A program made the position numbers and the translations under genes. Below, in pieces: positions 1 to 7,054 of a stretch of DNA of 41,145 nucleotides (the stretch's first letter is position 1; every line of letters begins with the position of its first letter). Under the pieces are notes generated by a model. The model worked only from the letters and a program-made list of their open reading frames with translations. It was not told the DNA's origin and ran no database searches. Origin of the DNA: Phycisphaerae bacterium (GTDB lineage: Bacteria; Planctomycetota; Phycisphaerae; UBA1845; Fen-1342); the NCBI GenBank assembly GCA_030428945.1, contig JAUIEC010000024.1, forward strand, positions 1 through 41,145, read 5' to 3'.

Positions 1-127
1 CCTTGCGCTTCCGCTTTCCCCACCCTGACGCTGCCCGGAAAAAGCGGGCGACGTACGGGTTACGTTCAAACTCCCGCTTTAACGCAGCCTTGAGGGCAGG
101 ATTGTTCTTGTACGGTACGCGGACCTT
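1..127. repeat. terminal direct repeat, left copy
   Basis: These 127 bases are identical to 41019-41145. A perfect repeat exactly at both ends, 127 bases long (an odd length commonly used as an assembly k-mer), is what a circular contig looks like when the overlap is not trimmed. The true circle would be 41018 bp. A biological terminal repeat is less likely because a reading frame continues uninterrupted across the join. Confidence 0.93.
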
Positions 128-211
128 TCCCGCGAGATCGCTCATGATCGAAGGCGCCGCACGGCTCGCTGCACCACCAGCCCTTGGCTTCCTTTCGTAT
201 CTTGTGAGCAC
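1..211 (-). CDS. hypothetical protein, N-terminal part of the gene that crosses the circle junction
   Basis: Unrecognised protein. Read on the minus strand from a GTG at 211 (preceded by AGAGAAG), the frame passes an internal ATG at 145, reaches base 1 and continues at 41018 down to TAG at 40831, giving 132 residues (110 from the ATG). The body is basic and compact, with NPYVARFFRAASGWGKRKRK about one third along and RGRGVSIPTV at the C-terminus. The frame stays open upstream of the GTG back to a TAA near 344 without another ATG/GTG/TTG, so the start is uncertain or the gene could be 5'-truncated. Its 3' end overlaps the convergent coiled-coil gene by four bases. Confidence 0.55.
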   Translation of the reverse strand, partial: MLTRYERKPRAGGAASRAAPSIMSDLAGKVRVPYKNNPALKAALKREFERNPYVARFFRAASGWGKRKRK

Positions 212-318
212 ACGGTACTTCTCTAAGGCCTCGGCGTACCCTGGAGCAACACGGCTGCCATCCTCACAAGTGCAGTCCTGTGCCCCTGAACCCGTTGCAT
301 GCCAATCCCAATTTAGTG

Positions 319-513
319 CTAATCTGCGGGCTTAGATGGCGTGTCTGGAGGTCGGACGTTTCGTCGCAGGTCTTCCGATGCTTCTGGATCGATAACGGCG
401 TGATAGTGCGAACCGCAGTAACAGCAGACCCAAGCATCCCCTGAAGCAGGTTGCTCTGGGACTAACAGTGGCAACGGCAACCCGCAATCCACACACTCGC
501 CAATCCGTTGCAT
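319..513 (-). CDS. small zinc-ribbon protein
   Basis: A 64-residue protein with two Cys pairs, CVDC near residue 7 and CCYC near residue 30, spaced as in a four-Cys zinc ribbon. It parallels the protein at 27988-28257: both have CxxC, a Pro/Leu-rich loop, an aromatic-x-CxxCG unit, a tyrosine-rich strand and an acidic tail. Known: such ribbons often bind nucleic acid or protein. Function here is unknown. The start ATG has AAAGG about ten bases upstream. It lies in a minus-strand run with the DUF1883 gene upstream and the junction gene downstream. Confidence 0.6.
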   Translation of the reverse strand: MQRIGECVDCGLPLPLLVPEQPASGDAWVCCYCGSHYHAVIDPEASEDLRRNVRPPDTPSKPAD

Positions 514-612
514 ACGACCGGGCCTTTGCTTGCAAGATCCGCGTCGAGTGTGCGTGAAGCGGCGGGTTACCGCAATCGGGCAAAGCCTTACCCAGCGCTG
601 ACGTACGCTAGT

Positions 613-882
613 CTAGTTCAACGGCACGACACGGACTGAGGCGCGGACGCTGCCCCCTTGTGCGCCCAAGTCGACGGTGAGATTCCAGTGGCCATAGCGG
701 GGCGGGGTCAGTCGAACGGGTGAGGATCGAGCGAGCCCACCGAAGTAACGGTAGCTGCCGCTCCCGGTTCGATAGTTCTGGAATGCGCAGTCATCAAGTA
801 AGCGAACATTGGCGGAGCGATCGAGCCGGACGAGAACGACGTCGTCCGGCCCGGCGTAGAAGTTGTAGTGCAGAAACTGCAT
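613..882 (-). CDS. DUF1883 family protein
   Basis: An 89-residue protein recognised as DUF1883 from its beginning (MQFLHYNF), the central VRLLDDCAFQNYR and YRYFGG segments, and the final HWNLTVDLG...VRASVRV. Known: the family is a small beta-rich domain of unknown function, sometimes fused to TIR domains, which hints at defence or signalling. The ATG at 882 is preceded by GAGGAAATTCG, a good ribosome binding site. The longer frame upstream is the shadow of the next gene. It follows the tiny basic protein gene with a gap of about 17 bases, so the two are probably one transcript. Confidence 0.8.
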   Translation of the reverse strand: MQFLHYNFYAGPDDVVLVRLDRSANVRLLDDCAFQNYRTGSGSYRYFGGLARSSPVRLTPPRYGHWNLTVDLGAQGGSVRASVRVVPLN

Positions 883-899
883 CGAATTTCCTCGCCTCA

Positions 900-1058
900 T
901 CAAGGCTTCGAACGGCGGTGCCGCCGGACCGGAACAGTCTTCGGGCCCGGCTTGCCGGGGCCATGACAGTCGTCGCCTGGCTTCGAGCGACGGTGAGGCT
1001 TGACGGGTACAGTTTTCGGTCCGCGACCAGGACCGCCGCCGCATGGTTTCTTCGCCAC
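900..1058 (-). CDS. tiny basic repeat protein
   Basis: A 52-residue protein started at a GTG that directly follows a near-perfect Shine-Dalgarno, GGAGGTGAT. It contains two copies of a GPKTVPV-x2-HRRSKP unit (approximate residues 14-27 and 39-52), separated by a Gly/Pro/Cys stretch. No family is recognised. It is strongly basic and ends just before DUF1883, suggesting a two-gene operon. A longer reading from TTG at 1157 lacks a binding site. The duplicated module and strong SD argue that it is a real gene. Confidence 0.55.
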   Translation of the reverse strand: MAKKPCGGGPGRGPKTVPVKPHRRSKPGDDCHGPGKPGPKTVPVRRHRRSKP

Positions 1059-1085
1059 CGGATCACCTCCGTGCTGGTGGAATTT

Positions 1086-1104
1086 GCCAGCAGTTGCTGC
1101 TGGC
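1086..1104. promoter_or_regulatory. perfect inverted repeat between divergent genes
   Basis: GCCAGCAG-TTG-CTGCTGGC: 8-base arms around a 3-base spacer, in the divergent intergenic region of the tiny basic protein gene (minus) and the XRE gene (plus). Nearby, 1138-1162 carries two ACCAAAA-type elements in AT-rich DNA. Inference: operator sites for the XRE protein. Confidence 0.4.
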
Positions 1105-1192
1105 GTAGTGGATGCTTCCTGATTTAGGATAACCAATACCAAAAGGGGATCAACCAAAAAAGGACAATTTTTTCCTTTAACAGGATCTTAAC

Positions 1193-1573
1193 ATGAACCT
1201 GATGGAGCATGTTGCCCACGAGATTCGCGCCTTGCGAACCAGCTTCGGCGACAGGGGGATTTCGCAGGAGGAGCTGGCCCGGGAACTCGGGACCACGGCA
1301 AACACGATCTCGCGGTGGGAAACCGGTACGTACAAACCCACCATCGAGGACCTTGATCGGATCAGTCGTTTCTTTGGCGTCTCGATCCTGAGGTTCTTTC
1401 CGGATCATGATGAGTTGGAAGCGAGCGGCGAAGTCCGTGCGTTGCTGCGTGCCGCCAAGCAGCTCAAGCCACGTGATCTCGACGAACTGCGGCGTTATGC
1501 GGAGTTCAGAAAGGCCCGGAGCCTGTACGGAGCACGGAAGCATGCGGGGAGGAAGAGGCGGGACCGGTCGTGA
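1193..1573 (+). CDS. XRE-family HTH transcriptional regulator
   Basis: A 126-residue Cro/C1-type regulator. The HTH lies at about residues 8-65: ISQEELARELGTTANTISRWE is the classical helix-turn-helix, followed by PTIEDLDRISRFFGV. The C-terminus is Lys/Arg-rich. AGGATC lies just before the ATG. The stop overlaps the start of the ImmA/IrrE protease gene by four bases, so they are translationally coupled. Known: XRE/ImmA pairs control mobile elements or stress responses, the protease cleaving the repressor. Inference: it probably binds the palindrome and AT-rich elements just upstream and represses itself. Confidence 0.9.
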   Translation: MNLMEHVAHEIRALRTSFGDRGISQEELARELGTTANTISRWETGTYKPTIEDLDRISRFFGVSILRFFPDHDELEASGEVRALLRAAKQLKPRDLDELRRYAEFRKARSLYGARKHAGRKRRDRS

Positions 1574-2172
1574 CACGCTCGGCGTACTACGAACAAATGA
1601 AGGCACTCGCCCGTCAGGTGCGCACTGACTTTACGCTCGAGGGTCCGCGTGTTTCAATCAGCGACTTGCGGAAGGTGTACAAGGAACACGGTGTTCGGAT
1701 TGACCTTCGGCCAGGGTTCAGGGAGTTACGCGGGGCCTACTTCAACGACGAGGATGGTGTATCCGTTGTGATTAACAAGGAGCTCCCGGAAGACCCGCGC
1801 GTGTTTACGATGGGACACGAGCTGAAGCACCACCTGGTCGATCGGGAGACCGCCGGATTCCAGTGCAGCTTCCGGGAGGACACGTCTGACGTTGTTGAGA
1901 TCGGGGCCGAGGTGTTCGCCGCGGAGCTACTTTTGCCAGAGAAGCTCTTTGAGGAGCTGCTCGCGTCAGCCGGTGTCCGCAAAGGGCACTGTTGCCCCGA
2001 AGACCTGGTAACGCTCAAGCGCCACACGCGAACAACGCTGAGCTACGCCGGCCTGGTCAAGCGAGCGGAGTTCCTCGGATACATTTCGCGCGGCTCGATG
2101 GCCGGTGTCCGGTTCAAGAAGTTGGAAGAGAAACTGTTCGGAAAGCCATTCCGTCGACGTCGAAGGAAGTAG
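1570..2172 (+). CDS. ImmA/IrrE family metallo-endopeptidase
   Basis: A 200-residue protein with the zinc-protease signature HELKHH (His83, Glu84, His87) and the following AAELLLP segment (about 118-124) typical of COG2856 proteins, which supplies the third metal-ligand region. The basic tail is FRRRRRK. GTG start overlaps the XRE stop. Known: ImmA/IrrE proteases cut a cognate XRE repressor after a stress signal. Inference: this is a two-component derepression switch for plasmid genes, or a toxin-antitoxin-like pair. It converges on the relaxase gene. Confidence 0.9.
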   Translation: MTRSAYYEQMKALARQVRTDFTLEGPRVSISDLRKVYKEHGVRIDLRPGFRELRGAYFNDEDGVSVVINKELPEDPRVFTMGHELKHHLVDRETAGFQCSFREDTSDVVEIGAEVFAAELLLPEKLFEELLASAGVRKGHCCPEDLVTLKRHTRTTLSYAGLVKRAEFLGYISRGSMAGVRFKKLEEKLFGKPFRRRRRK

Positions 2173-2186
2173 CGCGTCGAATCGAA

Positions 2187-3617
2187 CTAACGCGTTCGGT
2201 CGCCACGCTCCTGCTCGCGTCGCCGCTGCGCCGCCCGGGCCTTCATCCGCTCATCGTGCGACTTGATAGCCTGCTCATGTGCCTTGGTCGGCGTCAGCGT
2301 CTGTCGGCCGCTCGGATCGGTACGGTCCTGTTCGGGCGCCTTGCGGGGATCGTTGACCCGGGTGCGGACCTGATCGAAGGCGGCCTGGCGTTCCTGCCGG
2401 CGCTCGCTCCAAGCTTTCCGCAGCTGCTGTTCCTCGTTCTGCTGCCGTTCGGCGAGCTGCTCGCGCTGCCGGACGACTGATTTGCGCAGCGACGCAAGCT
2501 GCTTGTCGCGCTCGAACCCGCGGAGCCGCTCAACTTCCCGTTCCCTAGCCAGCTGCCGCGCCGCCAGAGCTTCATCCCTGGTCCGCTGCTGTTCATCGAG
2601 GTGCGCCCGGCGGGCACCTTCCTGGCTCCAGAGGTTGAAGACGTCGGACAGGGTCTTGAGACGGTCTTCGCCGGCCAGGATCCGTTTCAGGTCGGTCGCG
2701 GCCCAGGCGTTGGCGATCCTGCCGACCAGGCGCTGTTCGTTCTTCTCGAACACGGCCGCGGCCGACTGGCGTTCGTGCAGCCGCTCCTGCCAGAGCTGCC
2801 GGAACTCGCGCCGGACGGCACTGCGCCCCGCGGCGATCTCCAGCCGGGCCTGATCGCGGATCTCTTTCCGGCGGGTCTTGTTGTCCTGCTCGAGCTGACG
2901 CCACTCGCGGCGATGCCGGCTGCGTTGGTCCCTTTGCCGGCGGGAGAGGGCGGTGTCTTTACGTCGCTGCTCCTGGGCAACCTGCCGGAAGTCGGGCCGG
3001 TTGTCATTCGCGACGTCACTCTCGAGCTCGTGGATGTGCCGCGGCTTGCTGCCCTGGCCGCGGACAAACTCACCACGATCGCGGGCCGCGTTGTTCAGCA
3101 CGCGGTTCTCGCAGTAGATCTGCCCGCGCTCCCGCTCGTAGGCTTCGGCCCAGCGGGAGAGGCCCTGCTTTTCGTAGGAGGAGGGCAGCACCCGGCCGTC
3201 GTGCGGCGAAACCCGGTTGATCAGCAGGTGTACATGCGCCTGGGGCTCGTCGGTGTGGGCGACCAGCATCACCTGGCGGTCTTCTGCCTTCAGGGCCCGC
3301 AGAGCGCCCAGGGCCGCCCGGCGCATCTCCTCGCGATCGACGCCGGCGGACTCGTCCGGATGCCAGGACAGCGTGAGGTGCAAAACGTGGTCGTGTGACT
3401 TGCGCCCGGTCGCTTTGATGCCGGCCTGCTGCTTGAGACGCGACGCGTCGAGCGCGGTCGCGGCCATCACCCGCCAGGCGACATGCGGATCATCGGTTGC
3501 CAGGTTCAGGGTCTCGGTCCAGGCGACGCGTTCGGCCGTGCTGGCACCCTTGTCGTGCAGCAGGTAGGTGGCCGCCCCGCGAAAACTCGAGCCTTTGGGG
3601 TGCAGCTTAGGAATCAT
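2187..3617 (-). CDS. MobP-type relaxase (MobA/VirD2-like)
   Basis: A 476-residue relaxase. The N-terminal catalytic domain (about 1-180) has a candidate nicking tyrosine, Tyr18 in AATYLLHD, and the three-His motif HTDEPQAHVHLLIN (His121, His128, His130, with Asn134). The remainder (about 200-476) is a very charged, probably coiled-coil region rich in Arg, Glu and Gln. Known: MOBP relaxases cut one strand at oriT, stay bound to the 5' end and pilot it to the recipient. It overlaps mobC by 11 bases and shares its transcript. ATG at 3617. Confidence 0.93.
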   Translation of the reverse strand: MIPKLHPKGSSFRGAATYLLHDKGASTAERVAWTETLNLATDDPHVAWRVMAATALDASRLKQQAGIKATGRKSHDHVLHLTLSWHPDESAGVDREEMRRAALGALRALKAEDRQVMLVAHTDEPQAHVHLLINRVSPHDGRVLPSSYEKQGLSRWAEAYERERGQIYCENRVLNNAARDRGEFVRGQGSKPRHIHELESDVANDNRPDFRQVAQEQRRKDTALSRRQRDQRSRHRREWRQLEQDNKTRRKEIRDQARLEIAAGRSAVRREFRQLWQERLHERQSAAAVFEKNEQRLVGRIANAWAATDLKRILAGEDRLKTLSDVFNLWSQEGARRAHLDEQQRTRDEALAARQLAREREVERLRGFERDKQLASLRKSVVRQREQLAERQQNEEQQLRKAWSERRQERQAAFDQVRTRVNDPRKAPEQDRTDPSGRQTLTPTKAHEQAIKSHDERMKARAAQRRREQERGDRTR

Positions 3618-3954
3618 ACGCGGCCGTCACTTTCGCGAGGACGAGCTTGAGTTCCTGACCGATCTCGCGCCAGTAGCGCGTGAAGTCGCGGCCGAGGTGC
3701 ACGGATTTGCTGAGTTGATTCACGTTGCAGCCGACTCGGTTTACTGCTGAGACCAGGGCCGGATCGAAGGCGCGCCGTCCGACGGCAGTCACCTCGAAGC
3801 CCAGCACGCGGCGGCGCAGGTACTCGGCTTCGCTGAGCCCGGCGGTGGCGGCCTGCCGGCGAACGTAGTCCTTCTCCGCGACCGTCAGATCGGCCCGGAT
3901 GGACTGGGTTCGCAACTCGTGCGGCGCTTTCTTTGGCCGGCCGCCTTTGCTCAT
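3607..3954 (-). CDS. mobC: MobC-like relaxosome accessory protein
   Basis: A protein of about 115 residues from ATG 3954 (AGGGAG seven bases upstream; ATG 3960 is an alternative). It starts with a basic SKGGRPKK segment, then a ribbon-helix-helix-like part (TVAEKDYVRRQAATAGLSEA), then the MobC hallmark NRVGCNVNQLSK near residue 80. Known: MobC proteins bind oriT, open the DNA near nic and help the relaxase. It overlaps the relaxase start and lies directly beside the hairpin-rich region expected to be oriT. Confidence 0.85.
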   Translation of the reverse strand: MSKGGRPKKAPHELRTQSIRADLTVAEKDYVRRQAATAGLSEAEYLRRRVLGFEVTAVGRRAFDPALVSAVNRVGCNVNQLSKSVHLGRDFTRYWREIGQELKLVLAKVTAAYDS

Positions 3955-4000
3955 CGGCATGCTCCCTGTCAGCAGACTCCGGGCCGGCTGGTTCCCGGAT

Positions 4001-4250
4001 CCAACGTGGGAAAGCGTTGGTCCCGGGGCTCGGTCCAGGTGGGGGGCGGGATGGTCCCCCAAGCCCTGGTCGATGGGTTCCAAGGGAGAGCGAAGTCTCC
4101 TTTGGCCGCATCCAATCCGGAGGGTTGGTCGTCATGGCAGGGTCGAAACCCTGCCTCGTGCTCCACCGGCGAAACGGTGGCCAGATGCCGCACAGCGGTA
4201 GTTTTTCGGCACGAAAAACACATCTGGCTATCCGTTCCTGCCGCGATCGT
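4001..4250. other. oriT: candidate origin of transfer (oriT), hairpin cluster
   Basis: Between divergent mobC and the YhcG gene lie many inverted repeats: 4001-4020 (CCAACG/CGTTGG), 4080-4105 (CCAAGGGAGA/TCTCCTTTGG), 4136-4155 (GGCAGGGT-cgaa-ACCCTGCC), 4163-4180 (CCACCG/CGGTGG) and 4201-4219 (GTTTTTCG-gca-CGAAAAAC). The last is nested in a wider perfect repeat, GCCAGATG 4180-4187 with CATCTGGC 4221-4228. A TATCCGTTCCTGCC segment right after the outer arm is reminiscent of, but does not match, the ATCCTG nick region of IncP-type oriTs. Position next to mobC is the main argument; the nick site is inference. Confidence 0.65.
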
Positions 4251-4401
4251 AGCCCCACCAGACGCCTGATGCAAGTTCGTACCGGTTGAACCACGATGCG
4301 CCAGCCTGCGCCGCCCTGATCCGGCCGTGTTCACGGTCCTCGGGGTGCATACAGCAGTATGGGCTGTACCCGGATCACCGGCTGTGCTACACCGGTCGGC
4401 A

Positions 4402-5427
4402 ATGACGGACGATCTGACGCCACTGCCGGGCTACGCCGAACTGCTTGAAACGCTCAAGGAGCGCGTTCAGGCCGCCCAGCTCAAAGCCGCCGCCAGCGTC
4501 AACCGCGAACTGATCCAGCTGTACTGGAGCATCGGCCGCGACATCCTCGAGCGTCAGCAGCAGGAAGGGTGGGGGACCCGTGTGGTCGACCGGCTCGCCG
4601 CTGATCTCCGCAAGACCTTCCCCGAGATGCGCGGCCTGTCGCCTCGCAACCTCAAATACATGCGGAGTTTCGCCGAGGCCTGGCCCGAGATCGGATTTGT
4701 GCAGCAGGCTGCTGCACAAATACCCTGGTTCCACAACTGCGTGATCCTCGACAAGCTCAAGGACCCGGCCGAGCGCGAGTGGTACGTCCGGGCGACGATC
4801 GAGAACGGCTGGAGCCGGGCGATCCTGGTCATGCAGATCGAGAGCCGACTGATCGACCGCCAGGGGCAGGCTCCCAGCACCTTCGACCGGACGCTGCCGG
4901 CGCCGCAGTCCGATCTGGCCCAGCAGACCCTCAAGGACCCGTACAACTTCGACTTTCTGACGATCGGCCGCGACGCGCAGGAGCGCGAGATCGAAACCGC
5001 CCTGATCGATCACCTGGCCGACTTCATGGTCGAGCTGGGGCAGGGCTTTGCCTATGTCGGTCGCCAGGTGCCTCTGGTCGTCGACGGTGACGAGTTCTAC
5101 CTGGATCTGCTGTTCTACCACGTCAAGCTGCACTGCTACGTCGTGATCGAGCTCAAGGCCGGCGAGTTCAAGCCGGAGTACGCCGGCAAGCTGAACTTCT
5201 ACCTGTCCGCGGCCGACGATCTGATCCGGAATCCGGAAGTCGACCACCCGACGATCGGGATCCTGCTGTGCAAGTCCAAGAAAAACATCGTCGTCGAGTA
5301 CGCCCTGCGGGACATGGGCCAGCCGATCGGCGTCTCCGAGATGGAACTCTCCGACCATCTGCCCGACCAGCTCAAGGGCAGTCTTCCTTCGATCGAGCAG
5401 CTCGAGGAGGAGCTGGAAGACGGCTAG
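4402..5427 (+). CDS. YhcG/DUF1016 family PD-(D/E)XK nuclease-like protein
   Basis: A 341-residue protein. The N-terminal helical domain (about 10-150) carries LIQLYWSIGRDI and LSPRNLKYMRSFAEAWP, typical of DUF1016. The C-terminal domain has the PD-(D/E)XK core: YLDLLFY (Asp) and VIELKAGEF (Glu-x-Lys), followed by KLNFYLS. Known: members are DNA-processing or defence-associated nucleases found on mobile elements. ATG at 4402 was chosen because family homology begins there; no clear SD is seen, so the mRNA may be leaderless or nearly so. A gap of 28 bases leads to the membrane HEPN-like gene. Confidence 0.88.
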   Translation: MTDDLTPLPGYAELLETLKERVQAAQLKAAASVNRELIQLYWSIGRDILERQQQEGWGTRVVDRLAADLRKTFPEMRGLSPRNLKYMRSFAEAWPEIGFVQQAAAQIPWFHNCVILDKLKDPAEREWYVRATIENGWSRAILVMQIESRLIDRQGQAPSTFDRTLPAPQSDLAQQTLKDPYNFDFLTIGRDAQEREIETALIDHLADFMVELGQGFAYVGRQVPLVVDGDEFYLDLLFYHVKLHCYVVIELKAGEFKPEYAGKLNFYLSAADDLIRNPEVDHPTIGILLCKSKKNIVVEYALRDMGQPIGVSEMELSDHLPDQLKGSLPSIEQLEEELEDG

Positions 5428-5455
5428 GCCCTGTGTGGCATGAGAGGATCGCTCC

Positions 5456-6148
5456 ATGGAAGTTGCCCGGCTTGTTCTTGAGTACGTTCGAGTGCTCGTT
5501 TGGCCACTGGTCGTGATCGCTGCTGTGTTGATGTTCCGGCCGCAGATCCTCCTGATCTTCAATCGCATCAAGAGCGCAGGGCTCCCTGGCGGCGTGTCGA
5601 TCGATTTCAGGGAAGGCGTGCGTGAGGCCGAGACACTCTCCCGGGAGGTCGCGGCAGGCGATGCCCGCCGGGAGAGCGGCCGCAGTTCAGTACCCGGCAT
5701 CCCGATTACCGAGGTAAATGCCCGCCTGCTCAGCCTCGAGCTGCAGCCATCTCCGAGCGGCCTGCAGCTGTCGCGATACACCGATATGGCGCAGCATGAT
5801 CCGAACGTGGCCTTGGCAGGCCTTCGAATGGAGATCGAAGTCGTTGCCCGCAACCTGGCCCGAGGATCGAAGCTGGACTCGCCGCACAACGAACCAACTT
5901 CCGTTGTTTTCCGCAAACTGCGGGACGCCCAGGTGATTACCCCTGATCAGCACCGACTCGCGCAACAGATCCTGCGCCTATGCAACGCCGCGGTGCACGG
6001 TACTTTGGTCTCGCGCGAGGAAGCCGAGAGCGTCATCGATACGGCGAAGGTGCTCGCGGACGACTTTGTAGCGTGGCTCAGCTGGGGTTTTGAGGACGGC
6101 TGGCAGCCCCGCGGGCCGCAGGCCGCCGAGCAGCCAGAACCGTCCTGA
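5456..6148 (+). CDS. membrane-anchored DUF4145/HEPN-like protein
   Basis: A 230-residue protein with one N-terminal transmembrane helix (about 8-28, VLVWPLVVIAAVLMF), a linker and a C-terminal helical domain. The final domain has LRDAQVITPDQHRLAQQIL, then RLCNAAVH, matching the HEPN-type R-x6-H motif (Arg then His eight residues on), as in DUF4145. Known: HEPN proteins are often RNases in toxin and abortive-infection systems. Inference: a membrane-tethered HEPN partner of the adjoining YhcG nuclease. Only 28 bases separate the two genes. Confidence 0.7.
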   Translation: MEVARLVLEYVRVLVWPLVVIAAVLMFRPQILLIFNRIKSAGLPGGVSIDFREGVREAETLSREVAAGDARRESGRSSVPGIPITEVNARLLSLELQPSPSGLQLSRYTDMAQHDPNVALAGLRMEIEVVARNLARGSKLDSPHNEPTSVVFRKLRDAQVITPDQHRLAQQILRLCNAAVHGTLVSREEAESVIDTAKVLADDFVAWLSWGFEDGWQPRGPQAAEQPEPS

Positions 6149-6341
6149 ATCAGACTGCCGTCGCTGGCAAGCTGCCGTCTGATGCCCGTCGCCTTCGGCT
6201 CCTCGCCCTGCGAAGGCCGTCAGGCCCTTGGGAGCCGGAGCGCACGGGCGCGGCAGCCACGGCACCTGCCGGAGATGATCCGGAGCCTGAGGCCTCCTTC
6301 TACGGATTGACACGGGTCGGCCGGATGTGCTCTCTGGTGAC
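6149..6341 (+). promoter_or_regulatory. intergenic region with TTGACA box
   Basis: No convincing gene. A weak inverted repeat TCAGAC...GTCTGA (6150-6182) may terminate the preceding operon. TTGACA at 6307-6312 lies 29 bases before the ATG of the 44-residue basic protein; the same GGATTGACA string occurs before its paralog at 28638. Confidence 0.4.
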
Positions 6342-6476
6342 ATGAACTGGAAGGTTGGCAGTTTGACGCGGCACTTCGGAGCGGTGCGGATTTCGCCCCG
6401 CTGGCGGGTGCCGCGCAAGCCACAGCCGCTCTACCCGAAGCGCCGCCGTCGCCGGCACCCGCGACCGAAGCGCTAG
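6342..6476 (+). CDS. very small Arg-rich protein, copy A
   Basis: A 44-residue frame too short for normal calling: begins MNWKVGSLTRHFGAVR-ISPR and ends in a poly-basic tail RRRRRHPRPKR. It is clearly homologous to 28675-28815 (identical positions include KVGSLT, HFGA, R-S-PR, RRRRRH, RPKR). Conservation of sequence, length and a preceding TTGACA box between two distant copies argues strongly for a real gene. No known family is recognised. The composition suggests binding to nucleic acid. Downstream it converges on the minus-strand gene ending at 6506. Confidence 0.7.
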   Translation: MNWKVGSLTRHFGAVRISPRWRVPRKPQPLYPKRRRRRHPRPKR

Positions 6477-6505
6477 CCGGCTCAGTCGGAGGTCCCGGCG
6501 TTCTG

Positions 6506-7054
6506 CTAGGCGGCCTCGGCTGGGCGGTCGAAGAACTCGGCAACGAAAGCCGGGTCGAGCTTCCGCCAGGTCGGAAGAACGTGCTTCTGTCCGTGGTCGT
6601 TGATCGCCTTGCGGAGCACCTCGGAGCGGTGCTGCCGGGCCAGGTCGAGGCCAGCTTCAACGAAGCGATCGACATTGGCGACCTTGCTCTTCAAGGCCCG
6701 TTCGAGGGCCTTGATCGGTTCGGCCCAGAAACCGTCGTTGTGGTCCGTGCTGGGTGCCAGGGCCGAGGCACTGAGCCGCTGCCAGCCTTCCTCGAGCCGC
6801 TCGTCGTTCTTCATCATCGTGCCGAGGGCAAACAGCGCCGCGCCGGCATAGCAGGGCAGGCGATGCTGCGGCAGCCCATCCTCGGAGGAACACACATCCG
6901 CGGTCTCACGACCGGCAGCCTCGAGCTTACGGATCCAGTTCAGCGCGAAATCGAGTTGCCGGTTGAGCGGGTCATCGCCCTGGCTGACCTGACCGCGCTG
7001 CGCCTGGATATGCTGAATCGCCATCGACAGAGTGCCCATTTGGGTTGCTGCCAT
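6506..7054 (-). CDS. hypothetical protein, possibly the C-terminal half of a frameshifted gene
   Basis: 182 residues from ATG 7054, helical, with GRETADVCSSEDGLPQHRLP and DHNDGFWAEPIKALERAL. No family recognised. It overlaps the HTH-like frame 6940-7503 by 115 bases. Within the overlap the HTH frame turns Ser/Arg-rich and unlike coding sequence, while this frame looks normal. No ribosome binding site precedes 7054. Inference: the two frames were one gene of about 330 codons broken by a -1-type shift near 7055-7070, or joined by programmed frameshifting. Dataset error cannot be excluded. Confidence 0.6.
   Translation of the reverse strand: MAATQMGTLSMAIQHIQAQRGQVSQGDDPLNRQLDFALNWIRKLEAAGRETADVCSSEDGLPQHRLPCYAGAALFALGTMMKNDERLEEGWQRLSASALAPSTDHNDGFWAEPIKALERALKSKVANVDRFVEAGLDLARQHRSEVLRKAINDHGQKHVLPTWRKLDPAFVAEFFDRPAEAA

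Noticed and set aside
2601..3398. 265-codon plus-strand frame
   Set aside because: Antisense to the relaxase catalytic and coiled-coil regions.
4136..4155. hairpin as transcription terminator
   Set aside because: No U tract follows and it lies in a cluster of hairpins beside mobC, so oriT structure is more likely.
4387..5916. 509-codon minus-strand frame
   Set aside because: Antisense shadow of the YhcG and HEPN-like genes, a common effect in GC-rich DNA.
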